From Acidobacteriota bacterium (GTDB taxonomy: Bacteria; Acidobacteriota; Terriglobia; Acidiferrales; UBA7541): DNA of 50,245 nucleotides. The DNA lies in contig JABDFR010000015.1 in NCBI GenBank assembly GCA_013286465.1, positions 1 to 50,245 of the forward strand, written 5' to 3'. Below the pieces are notes generated by a model. The model made no database searches. It was not told the DNA's origin and was given only the letters and a program-made list of their open reading frames with translations. Positions 25,190 to 32,777 of this stretch are shown here, piece after piece. Position 1 is the stretch's first letter, and the number at the start of each line of letters is the position of its first letter. A program made the translations under genes and the position numbers.

Positions 25190-28100
25190 TCAACTGCCCA
25201 CTGAAGTCTTTGCGATTTTCTTCAAATCGAATTTGTCTTCGCGCGACTGGCTTGCCGCTCTTTTTCTGAGCATCTGGAATGCCGCGTCGTAGATCTGCTC
25301 GACGGCGGCACGGCGATAGTCCCAGCGTTCGTCGGGTCCGGGGCGATAGACGGCCATGGTCGCGTTTGCCTCGAAGAGTAAGACTTCGCCGCTGGCGTTC
25401 AGTCCGAAATCGATTCCGCCGTAATCGAGTCGCAATGTTCTCTGGATTTCTTCGAGTGCTGCCATGGCGCGGGAGCCGAGTATGGCTGGCATGTTCTCCA
25501 GAAACGCGGCGTCTTCGGCACGATGTTCGGGGTAGCCGGCCATCTCGGCGCTGAAATAATGGATTTTCCAGTGGCTCGAAATCGCCGCGTGGACTGGATA
25601 GAGATGGCCGCCGATCATCATCACGCGATACTTGCGGGTTTTTCCGTCGGTGCCGCGCGCATCGAGAAATTGGATCACGGTTAGATCTCCCCCCGGAAGT
25701 TCCGCAAGTGCTGCATGCAAATCATCGGGATTTTCGACTCGAAGAAAATTCTCTCCGCCGTGAAAGCCCGGGGTGCGCAGTAACAGCGGAAATTCAAAGC
25801 CCTGGCTGTTCAACGTGGCGGCGGCGTCGGGGCGCGCCAGCAACTCACGCGATAGCAGGATGGTACGCGGAGTGATCACACCGGCCACGGAAGATAGGCG
25901 CTGCGCAATTTCGCATCGCCCGGTCGCTCGCACGGCGCATGGTGGGTTCACGATGGGCGCCGAACTGAGCGCGGCGATCGACTCGGCTGCTTTCAAGGCG
26001 GCGGCGGCCAAATCAAAATCGCCGATACTGTTGACGAGCAGGTCGTGCGGCGGCAGTGGACTTTTTGGATCGTAGAAATCCGCTATGACCACATGGGTTT
26101 GAAACACGCAATCGTCGAGGAGTTTATCGAGCGCCGTGTTGCCGCCCCTGGAGCAGACGAGCAGGACGACCGGAACCGCTTGCGAATTCCCGCGATAGAG
26201 AACCGGGAACAGGTTTTTCTGGCCGAAGGATTTTCGGCGATGATGCGCCGCGGCTTCTGAATCGCCGAGACGCGCGAGCGCGTAGGACATTCCGGCATGC
26301 GCCTGCGTGCACGTGGGATCGATTCGAAGCGCGGCTTCGTATTGCTCACGCGCTGCCGCCGAATCGCCGCGCTCGAGCAGCGTGGCGCCCAGGTTCACGC
26401 GGCTGACGAGATCGCCGGGATGATGCTTCACTGCTTCGGTGTAAACCGTTTGGGCCGCGCTGGCATACCCCGTTGCGGCGAGCAGCCGACCGAGGCCGAT
26501 GAGATTCAGGCGATGCATGGGATCGAGCTCGTGAACCTTCAGATGGTCGCTTCTTGCTTCGACGTTTCGCCCCAAGAGCGCGAGCAGCAGGGCGCGCTCT
26601 ACGCGCAGAGCAACTTCGACGTTGCGTTGCTTAATGCCGATGGCCTCGAGTTGCGTATCCAGCGACTGTTTGGCTACCACGTCGACCGACGAATCGCGCG
26701 CGCGTAAGCCGGCTTCGATGGACTCTTGCTTCGTTCTAAGCGCTTCGAGAGTTGCGAGCTGCTCGTCGAGTTCGCGCAGTCGCGCTTCCCACGCGAGCCG
26801 GGGTTGCTGGTTGGCTTCGGGATTTTTTTCGACTGCGGGAGCGGGACGCCGTGCGCGGCCAGCGGCCAAAGTTGCATCGATCAATTTATCGATGTCGGTG
26901 GAATTCGTGCGATGGTTCACGATGGCGGCGCGAATCGCCACGCGGCCGTCGAGGAGCGTTGTGGAGGGCGCGACGGCGCCGGACTCTTGCAGCTCAATGA
27001 CGATCTCACGATTAAGCTGGTTGGAAATCTCATCGGTCACCGGCTGCCCGGAAATTTCGAGGCGGTAGCGGAAGCAGACGATGTTTAGCTCGACGGGCGC
27101 GAGCAGCTCCAGTTCTGACGATGCGACGACGCGGCTTTCCAGATAGCGCGCTAGTTCGCAGGTGCGGCTGATGGCTTCGCCGATCGCCGTCGTGCCGAAA
27201 ACTTTCAGCGTGACCCAGGTTTTCAGTGCGCGAAAGCTGCGCGAGAGATCGGGTCCCAAGTCGCAGGGCCAGGGCGAGCCGGCGGACATGCCGCGTTCTT
27301 CGCGTAAGAGGTAGGCGCTGGAGGAGGCGAAGGCTTGCTGATGCAGCGCGCCGTCGCGTACGAGGATGAAGCCGGCATCGTAGGGCACTTGCGCCCACTT
27401 GTGAAAATCGAATGCCAGGGAATCGGCGCGTTCGATGCCCGCGAGTTTCGGAGCGAGGTCTGGTGCGAGTTTGGCGAGCGCGCCAAAGGCTCCATCCACG
27501 TGAAACCAAATATTCTCGCGCCTGCAGAGATCTGCGATAGCGCAGAGATCGTCGATCGCACCGATGTCAACCGTTCCTGCGTTGGCGATCACTAGAAATG
27601 GCGTCAGGCCCGCGTTGCGATCGATCTGAATGGATTTTCCCAGTCCTTGCGGATCGATTCGGTGATGATCGTCCGTTGGGATCAGCCGGAGCGCATCGCT
27701 GCCGATCCCAGAAATATCCATGGCTTTAGCGATGCAGCTATGTGCGGCGGTCGAGGCGTACGCGGTCAGGCCTTTCGTATCCCCCGCAACACCGCGGCGG
27801 CGCACTTCACATCCGAGGATTGCATCGCGGGCGACGATCACGCCGATCAAGTTGGCCATCGACGTACCGGTAACAAATAATCCCGTAGCGCTTTCCGGAA
27901 AGCCGAAGATCTCGCGCGTCCACTGAGTTACTTGGCGCTCGACTTCGAGCGGAATCTGATCGCGTCCTCCGACGTTGGCATTCAGCCCCGCCGCGAGCAT
28001 TTCCGCCAGCATGCCTACCGGCGTGCCGCCTCCGTGCACCCAGCCCATGAATCCGGGATGGGCATTCCCAACGGTGTAGGGCAGGATATCGCGGACGAAC

Positions 28101-28345
28101 TCGCCGTACACCGCGGCGAGATCCGCCGCCTCGGCTGGAACTGCGGTGCGAAATTGCGCGCGCACTTGTTTGGGAATGGGTTGCCATACGGGACGGTTGC
28201 GTATGTTTTGGACGTAATCGAGCATGTCGTCCAGCATGCGGTGCGAGACCGTGCGGAAAGTCCCCCAATCTGAAGGGTCGAGAGTGCGATTTTTGGCCGC
28301 TTGGCTGCCCATCGTTGGATCTTCGGTGTCGTTTTTGCGAGCCAT
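25190..28345 (-). CDS. PLP-dependent decarboxylase - TPR - ATP-grasp fusion protein
   Basis: About 1051 residues from the ATG at 28345; a TTG at 28369 would add eight. Numbers here count from the TTG. Residues 30-505 form a group II (aromatic-amino-acid-type) PLP decarboxylase with stacking His210, cofactor Asp292 (H-V-D-G-A-F-G), Schiff-base Lys324 (D-F-H-K-W) and a flexible-loop Tyr353, so it looks active. Residues 515-590 are a charged, helical linker. Residues 590-715 hold about three TPRs. Residues 725-1040 form a RimK/glutathione-synthetase-like ATP-grasp domain, with T-R-K-Y-R-V-M-M-I-G-G (912-921) and the metal-binding L-L-F-E-A-N-A-T-M (997-1005). The frame is continuous, with no stop or low-complexity break that would indicate an assembly artefact. 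A plausible role is making an amine and coupling it to a carboxylate; this is inference. It is convergent with galT and divergent from the YD-repeat gene. Confidence 0.85.
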   Translation of the reverse strand: MARKNDTEDPTMGSQAAKNRTLDPSDWGTFRTVSHRMLDDMLDYVQNIRNRPVWQPIPKQVRAQFRTAVPAEAADLAAVYGEFVRDILPYTVGNAHPGFMGWVHGGGTPVGMLAEMLAAGLNANVGGRDQIPLEVERQVTQWTREIFGFPESATGLFVTGTSMANLIGVIVARDAILGCEVRRRGVAGDTKGLTAYASTAAHSCIAKAMDISGIGSDALRLIPTDDHHRIDPQGLGKSIQIDRNAGLTPFLVIANAGTVDIGAIDDLCAIADLCRRENIWFHVDGAFGALAKLAPDLAPKLAGIERADSLAFDFHKWAQVPYDAGFILVRDGALHQQAFASSSAYLLREERGMSAGSPWPCDLGPDLSRSFRALKTWVTLKVFGTTAIGEAISRTCELARYLESRVVASSELELLAPVELNIVCFRYRLEISGQPVTDEISNQLNREIVIELQESGAVAPSTTLLDGRVAIRAAIVNHRTNSTDIDKLIDATLAAGRARRPAPAVEKNPEANQQPRLAWEARLRELDEQLATLEALRTKQESIEAGLRARDSSVDVVAKQSLDTQLEAIGIKQRNVEVALRVERALLLALLGRNVEARSDHLKVHELDPMHRLNLIGLGRLLAATGYASAAQTVYTEAVKHHPGDLVSRVNLGATLLERGDSAAAREQYEAALRIDPTCTQAHAGMSYALARLGDSEAAAHHRRKSFGQKNLFPVLYRGNSQAVPVVLLVCSRGGNTALDKLLDDCVFQTHVVIADFYDPKSPLPPHDLLVNSIGDFDLAAAALKAAESIAALSSAPIVNPPCAVRATGRCEIAQRLSSVAGVITPRTILLSRELLARPDAAATLNSQGFEFPLLLRTPGFHGGENFLRVENPDDLHAALAELPGGDLTVIQFLDARGTDGKTRKYRVMMIGGHLYPVHAAISSHWKIHYFSAEMAGYPEHRAEDAAFLENMPAILGSRAMAALEEIQRTLRLDYGGIDFGLNASGEVLLFEANATMAVYRPGPDERWDYRRAAVEQIYDAAFQMLRKRAASQSREDKFDLKKIAKTSVGS

Positions 28346-28369
28346 CTGAACGGCCGCATGCGGACGCAA

Positions 28370-28715
28370 TTAGTTCGGCGGTCCGTGGGGATAAATTGCA
28401 ATCTAGGTACCAAGTAGCGTGATAGCGAAGCTCCAAGAGGCGTAGATGGCTGAATTCCCGCGGGTGTCCGCGGTTGAAAAGGGCGAATCGGCTCGCAATC
28501 TTTAGAAATTTCTAATGTACGGGGTTCGCGGTCAATGGCGGTTCGTTATTCGAAGCGGCGGCGCCAGTGCAATTCGAACGCGAGTACCCGCAACTTGAGA
28601 TTTCACTCCGCTGGCGCCCATGGCTGGTCACGTATTAGTGGCAGCCGTTATCAATTAAGCTAAGTCTCCGCTTCTAATATTTGAACGCGCCAAGTCCGCC
28701 CGCCATTCTTGATTC
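28370..28715. other. divergent intergenic region
   Basis: A 346-base region between the decarboxylase fusion (minus) and the YD-repeat protein (plus). It should contain both promoters, but neither gives a convincing -35/-10 pair. It contains the perfect 14-base palindrome TTAGAAATTTCTAA (28502-28515), a possible operator, and an A/T-richer part near 28645-28685 with TAATAT. No gene or RNA is seen. Confidence 0.45.
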
Positions 28716-30770
28716 ATGATCTGCCGCGCTTGTGGAACCACATGCCAGGATCGCGAACGATTGTGCCCCAAGTGCGGACTGACGCTGGAGCCGAGTCGGG
28801 AACATCGCCCGATCATAATGGGGCTGCTAACCGTGTCAGCGCTAATAATCGCAACCGCGGTGCTCGGAATATTCTGGGGAATCAGCAAACTGAAGGATGC
28901 CGGACTGTGGCCTCTTGTGCCCACGCTCGCCGGAATCGCTATGCCAGCTTGCCAAAATGCATTTGCAATCGCGCAAAATTCGCCCGATGTGCGAGCGGTG
29001 CTTGGCGAACCGATGCGCGAAAGTGGCGCGCCGGCGGGAACTGCGAACCGCACTCGAGGTGCAGCCTTCGCGGAGTGGACGGACGAACTCGCTGGACCAA
29101 AAGGGACCGGGCATCTCTGCGCGGTGGCGAATCGCGTCGGCGAACGGTGGAGTTATTCGCGGCTCGAGTTTTTTCCCTCAGGCGGCGGCCCGGCAATCGA
29201 TCTCACGCCCGCGCCTGAACTCGCGACGCCACTCGCTTTGACTGATGCAAAGGTCTATCTCGTCCCTCTCGATTTGCCGGCGGATTATTCTCTCGATTGG
29301 GCGCCGGCGTATTACAAGGCGAAACTCGGAATCGATGTGAAGGTGCTGCCAGCAATCCCGGTGGATGATTGGGTGACCGACGCGTCGAGAAAGCAGGCCG
29401 TTGCTGAAAGATTGACGCAACTGATGGAACGAACCGAAAAGGAAATCGCCCGCGAGCCGGCGACGATACTACTAGGCGTCACTCAGCGCGATATATATAT
29501 CGGCAGCGTGAATTGGCGCTACGCAGTGAATTATCGCGCGGGCGGCGGCGCGGGCGTGATCTCGATGGCGCGAGTGAAACCGGTACTGGCGAATGCGGAC
29601 GAAGCTCGGGTTTTGCTGGGATCGCGGCTGCAAAAGTTACTCACCAAGAATATTCTTCTGCTTGCCTTTCATCTTCCGCTCAGCGGAGACCCCGGGAGCA
29701 TTCTCTTCTCCAGCAGCTGGGCGCCAGACCTGGATCTCATGAGCGAGGATATTGTCGGAGGTACCGGCAAGTGGGCATCGAACGGCGAAGAACCTTTTGT
29801 TACGGTGGGAGCCGCTGCCGGGCATCGCGAAAATTGGGGCGTCTACAGCGTGATGAAACCACCGGCTGATACTTCGTCGGAAGTTTTTGAGACTGATATT
29901 CAAAACGGAATATTTGTTCAGCGCCGCACGGATTTTTTTCTCGATGGTCCGCGCCCGTTTCAATTCGTCCGGGTCTTTCGGACGAAAGATGATGCGTCCC
30001 GGGAATTCGGAGTGGGCGCGAGTGATTCGCTGGATATTTTTCTTGCCGGACAGTTCGGTCGCTGGACCGACCTGTTCGACGAAGCCGGAAGCCGGATTCA
30101 TTTCGTGAGAGATCCGCGCAGATTCGAAAAGATCGAGCAGGTCTACACTACTGAGGCGGGAACGAGTGTGTTCTTCAATCCTTGGCTCGAATTTACCGCG
30201 AACATCTGGCAACTGCGAACCAGCGACGGCTGGTCTTATACACTTCCGTGCCGCGACGATTGGAAGGGAACAAAAGTTGCCGTTCTCACCGGCTATTCCG
30301 ATCCCGAGGGCGGCCGGTACGCCATGACACGCAGCTCGACGGGTGATCTCTTGAGTATCACCACGCCTTCTGGATATTCGCTGACGTTTCAGCGCGATTC
30401 TGCGGGGCGGATCCAAAAAATTACCGATTCTCGACGGCGGTCGGTGGAATATTCTTACGACAAGCTGGGCAGGCTGGTTCGATTTGCGGATTCGGGCGGG
30501 AATGCGGAAACATATGCGTACGACGGCGCGAATCACATGATTTTGATTTTGGATGGGGCCGGGCGGCAGATTTTGAAGAACGAATACGACCATGACGACG
30601 TCTATCGGCAGACTTTGGCGGACGGCCGCGTGCTGCAATATAGTTATCTGAATCGGATGGATAAATCGCTGTCTCAGTGCAGATTCACCGATCCGAACGG
30701 ATTCGTTACCACGTTCAATTTCAGTGGCGGCAGGGTTCAGCAATCTCTGCCCATGGCTCCTACGCGGTAA
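28716..30770 (+). CDS. zinc-ribbon/membrane protein with pseudo-archaemetzincin and YD-repeat regions
   Basis: A 684-residue multidomain protein. Cys3, Cys6, Cys17 and Cys20 form a cytoplasmic zinc ribbon. A membrane helix lies at 33-55. Residues 75-160 look like a Coa1-type domain. Residues 175-330 resemble archaemetzincin-like proteins: Y-L-V-P-L, A-x-Y-Y-x-x-K-L-G-I-D-V-x-V-L-P, and I-L-L-G-V-T-Q-R-D-I-Y-I. However, the zinc motif HExxHxxGxxH is absent; K-N-I-L-L-L-A-F-H-L-P-L-S-G-D stands in that place. Residues 395-670 resemble the N-terminal part of Rhs/YD proteins (DUF6531-like, then G-R-I-Q-K-I-T-D, Y-D-K-L-G-R-L and Y-A-Y-D-G-A-N repeats). No toxin or Rhs core end is present. No ribosome-binding site is visible before the ATG. 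Function unknown; a cell-surface role is likely from topology. Confidence 0.7.
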   Translation: MICRACGTTCQDRERLCPKCGLTLEPSREHRPIIMGLLTVSALIIATAVLGIFWGISKLKDAGLWPLVPTLAGIAMPACQNAFAIAQNSPDVRAVLGEPMRESGAPAGTANRTRGAAFAEWTDELAGPKGTGHLCAVANRVGERWSYSRLEFFPSGGGPAIDLTPAPELATPLALTDAKVYLVPLDLPADYSLDWAPAYYKAKLGIDVKVLPAIPVDDWVTDASRKQAVAERLTQLMERTEKEIAREPATILLGVTQRDIYIGSVNWRYAVNYRAGGGAGVISMARVKPVLANADEARVLLGSRLQKLLTKNILLLAFHLPLSGDPGSILFSSSWAPDLDLMSEDIVGGTGKWASNGEEPFVTVGAAAGHRENWGVYSVMKPPADTSSEVFETDIQNGIFVQRRTDFFLDGPRPFQFVRVFRTKDDASREFGVGASDSLDIFLAGQFGRWTDLFDEAGSRIHFVRDPRRFEKIEQVYTTEAGTSVFFNPWLEFTANIWQLRTSDGWSYTLPCRDDWKGTKVAVLTGYSDPEGGRYAMTRSSTGDLLSITTPSGYSLTFQRDSAGRIQKITDSRRRSVEYSYDKLGRLVRFADSGGNAETYAYDGANHMILILDGAGRQILKNEYDHDDVYRQTLADGRVLQYSYLNRMDKSLSQCRFTDPNGFVTTFNFSGGRVQQSLPMAPTR

Positions 30771-30893
30771 TTCAGATTCTTGTTATCGATCTCGATCTGT
30801 GTCGACGTCCCAAAAAGGGCTTGGTTGGAGTTTTCCTGAGCGGGATGCTATCTTGATTTGCAATCCACTTTCATAATTTTGGAGGTCGTTGTC

Positions 30894-32591
30894 ATGACAT
30901 GGGGTAAGCGGCGGGCGCTTGTCATTATTTTGGTGATTGTTGCTTTGGTGGTGGTTGTGATTGTGGCGTCGCAGCCGGCGCGGGTGCCTTCGAATTCGGT
31001 TTTGCTGCTGGAAATTAGCGGCGAGATCAATGAGCAGCGGGCTGTCGATTTTTTCTCGGCGATTGGCGGGGAATTTATTCCCGTGCAGCATGATTTTATC
31101 GATGCGCTGGATACGGCGAAGAGCGATCCGCATATCGAGGCGCTGGTCGTCAAAATCGGGCCGCTGGAGACTGGTTGGGCCAAGCTCGAGGAAATTCACT
31201 CGCACCTGCTGGCGTTTCGGGCAAGCGGAAAGCCGAGTGTTTGCTATCTGGGTGGGGATGGCATCGGAAATCTGGAATATTACATTGCCAGCGCTTGCGA
31301 CAAGATTTGGTTGGTGCCTACTGCGCCGGTTTCGATTCATGGAATGATGGCGCAAGCGGTTTTCTTGCGCGGCATGTTCGATAAATTGAAAATTTATCCG
31401 GACTACTATCACATTGCGGAGTACAAGACTGCTTCGAATCAGCTTACGGAGAAAAAATTCACGCCGGCGCACCGCGAGGAAGTGGATTCGCTGCTGCATG
31501 GCATCTACAACCAGTATCTGACTGAAGTTTCGAAGGCGCGGAACATGGATCGGGCAGAATTTGAGAAATTGGTGAATGCTGGGCCGCTTTCTGCGGATGA
31601 TGCGCTGGCGGGGAAGCTTGTGGATCGGTTGGCGTATTGGGACCAGGTGCAGGATTTCGCGAAGGAGAAAACGAAAGATTGGAATCCGGTGAAATTAGGG
31701 CGGTATCGCGGGCGGATTAAGAATGACGGCTCGACGCGCATTGCGGTTGTGCACGCTACCGGCCTGATCGTTTCCGGGGAATCTGGAAACGCGCCTGGTG
31801 GCGGGGCCATCATGGGCAGCGAGACGGTTGCGGCGGATTTGCGGCGTGCACGGGAAGATTCGAGCATCAAGGCTATCGTGTTGCGCGTCGATTCAGGCGG
31901 CGGATCGGCAGTGGCCAGCGAAGTGATCCGGCGCGAAGTGGTTTTGGCGAAGGCCGTGAAGCCGGTGGTGGTGTCGATGTCGGATGTGGCGGCGTCGGGC
32001 GGCTATTGGATCGCGATGTCGGCGAATAAAATTGTGGCCGATCCGGATACGATCACCGCCTCGATCGGAGTGCTTGGCGGGAAGTTTAATGTTTCGGGAC
32101 TTTACGAGATGCTTGGCCTGAGCACCGATTCCATCGCCACCAGCGACAACGCCACGATTTATTCCGCGCAGCAGAATTTCACGCCTGCGCAGCAGAAACT
32201 GATCCAGAAATCGCTGCAGGACGTCTACACCAGTTTCACGAAAGGCGTGGCGGAAGGCCGCGGCATGTCGGTGGAAGCGGTGGACAAGATCGGCAAGGGC
32301 CGCGTGTGGACCGGGGCGCAGGGCAAGGATCTTGGATTAGTCGATGAACTCGGCGATCTGAACCGGGCTGTGGAAGTGGCGAAGCAGTTGGCGAAAATTC
32401 CGGCGGATGAGCGCGTGCGTATTGTGCGCTTTCCCGAAGAGAAAACTTTTCTGCAGATGTGGATCGAGAAGCGGAATGACGACGATTCGGCGCGCTTTTC
32501 GTCGATCGAAGCGGCTGTCGAGCGCTTGACCGGAGCCGGGGCATACAACACGCCGCAGGCGCGCGTGCCGTTCGATCTGCAGATTCGCTGA
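30894..32591 (+). CDS. sppA: signal peptide peptidase SppA (S49 family)
   Basis: A 565-residue inner-membrane protease of the long, double-domain SppA type that clears signal peptides in the periplasm. A membrane anchor is at about 6-24. Two crotonase-like S49 halves follow. The first carries the catalytic lysine region A-E-Y-K-T-A-S-N-Q-L-T (near 177-187), the second the nucleophile Ser368 in V-A-A-S-G-G-Y-W-I-A, as in Escherichia coli SppA. V-D-S-G-G-G-S and I-T-A-S-I-G-V support the call. The ATG at 30894 has GGAGG eight bases before it; a frame from 30858 adds twelve residues without support. A GC hairpin and tRNA-Cys follow. Confidence 0.93.
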   Translation: MTWGKRRALVIILVIVALVVVVIVASQPARVPSNSVLLLEISGEINEQRAVDFFSAIGGEFIPVQHDFIDALDTAKSDPHIEALVVKIGPLETGWAKLEEIHSHLLAFRASGKPSVCYLGGDGIGNLEYYIASACDKIWLVPTAPVSIHGMMAQAVFLRGMFDKLKIYPDYYHIAEYKTASNQLTEKKFTPAHREEVDSLLHGIYNQYLTEVSKARNMDRAEFEKLVNAGPLSADDALAGKLVDRLAYWDQVQDFAKEKTKDWNPVKLGRYRGRIKNDGSTRIAVVHATGLIVSGESGNAPGGGAIMGSETVAADLRRAREDSSIKAIVLRVDSGGGSAVASEVIRREVVLAKAVKPVVVSMSDVAASGGYWIAMSANKIVADPDTITASIGVLGGKFNVSGLYEMLGLSTDSIATSDNATIYSAQQNFTPAQQKLIQKSLQDVYTSFTKGVAEGRGMSVEAVDKIGKGRVWTGAQGKDLGLVDELGDLNRAVEVAKQLAKIPADERVRIVRFPEEKTFLQMWIEKRNDDDSARFSSIEAAVERLTGAGAYNTPQARVPFDLQIR

Positions 32592-32607
32592 GCGCCGGGC
32601 ACGCGAT

Positions 32608-32640
32608 CGCGGCGGCATTCAGAAACGTCCGCCGCGGTTT
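32608..32640 (+). terminator. possible weak terminator after sppA
   Basis: An eight-pair stem, CGCGGCGG with CCGCCGCG, and a 13-base loop are followed by only GTTT. It could separate sppA from the tRNA gene, but the T-run is poor. Confidence 0.35.
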
Positions 32641-32668
32641 CCAATAGTTCGCGGCTCGCGGCATCCGT

Positions 32669-32674
32669 TATACT
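32669..32674 (+). promoter_or_regulatory. -10 box of the tRNA-Cys gene
   Basis: TATACT lies nine bases before the first base of the tRNA. No good -35 is found 16-18 bases upstream. Confidence 0.4.
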
Positions 32675-32683
32675 GATGGGCAC

Positions 32684-32760
32684 GGCGCGGTACCCAAGAG
32701 GCCCAAGGGAGAGGTCTGCAAAACCTCCATTCGTGGGTTCGAATCCCACCCGCGCCTCCA
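32684..32760 (+). tRNA. tRNA-Cys (anticodon GCA)
   Basis: A complete cloverleaf. The acceptor stem is GGCGCGG/CCGCGCC, the D arm CCC/GGG, and the anticodon stem GAGGT/ACCTC with loop CTGCAAA, giving anticodon GCA. The T arm is GTGGG/CCCAC with TTCGAAT. The discriminator is T and CCA is encoded in the DNA (32758-32760). It decodes UGC and UGU. The hydrolase gene begins only 17 bases after it. Confidence 0.97.
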
Positions 32761-32777
32761 AAATCTCCTCACCAAGA

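Noticed and set aside
25190-28345. Decarboxylase and ATP-grasp as two separate genes
   Set aside because: The frame is continuous through a plausible helical linker, with no stop codon, ribosome-binding site or composition break between them.
30858-30893. Earlier sppA start
   Set aside because: The twelve extra residues precede the GGAGG site that serves the ATG at 30894.
32676-32777. N-terminal extension of the hydrolase through the tRNA gene
   Set aside because: The tRNA-Cys cloverleaf is complete, and the signal peptide begins only at 32778-32787.
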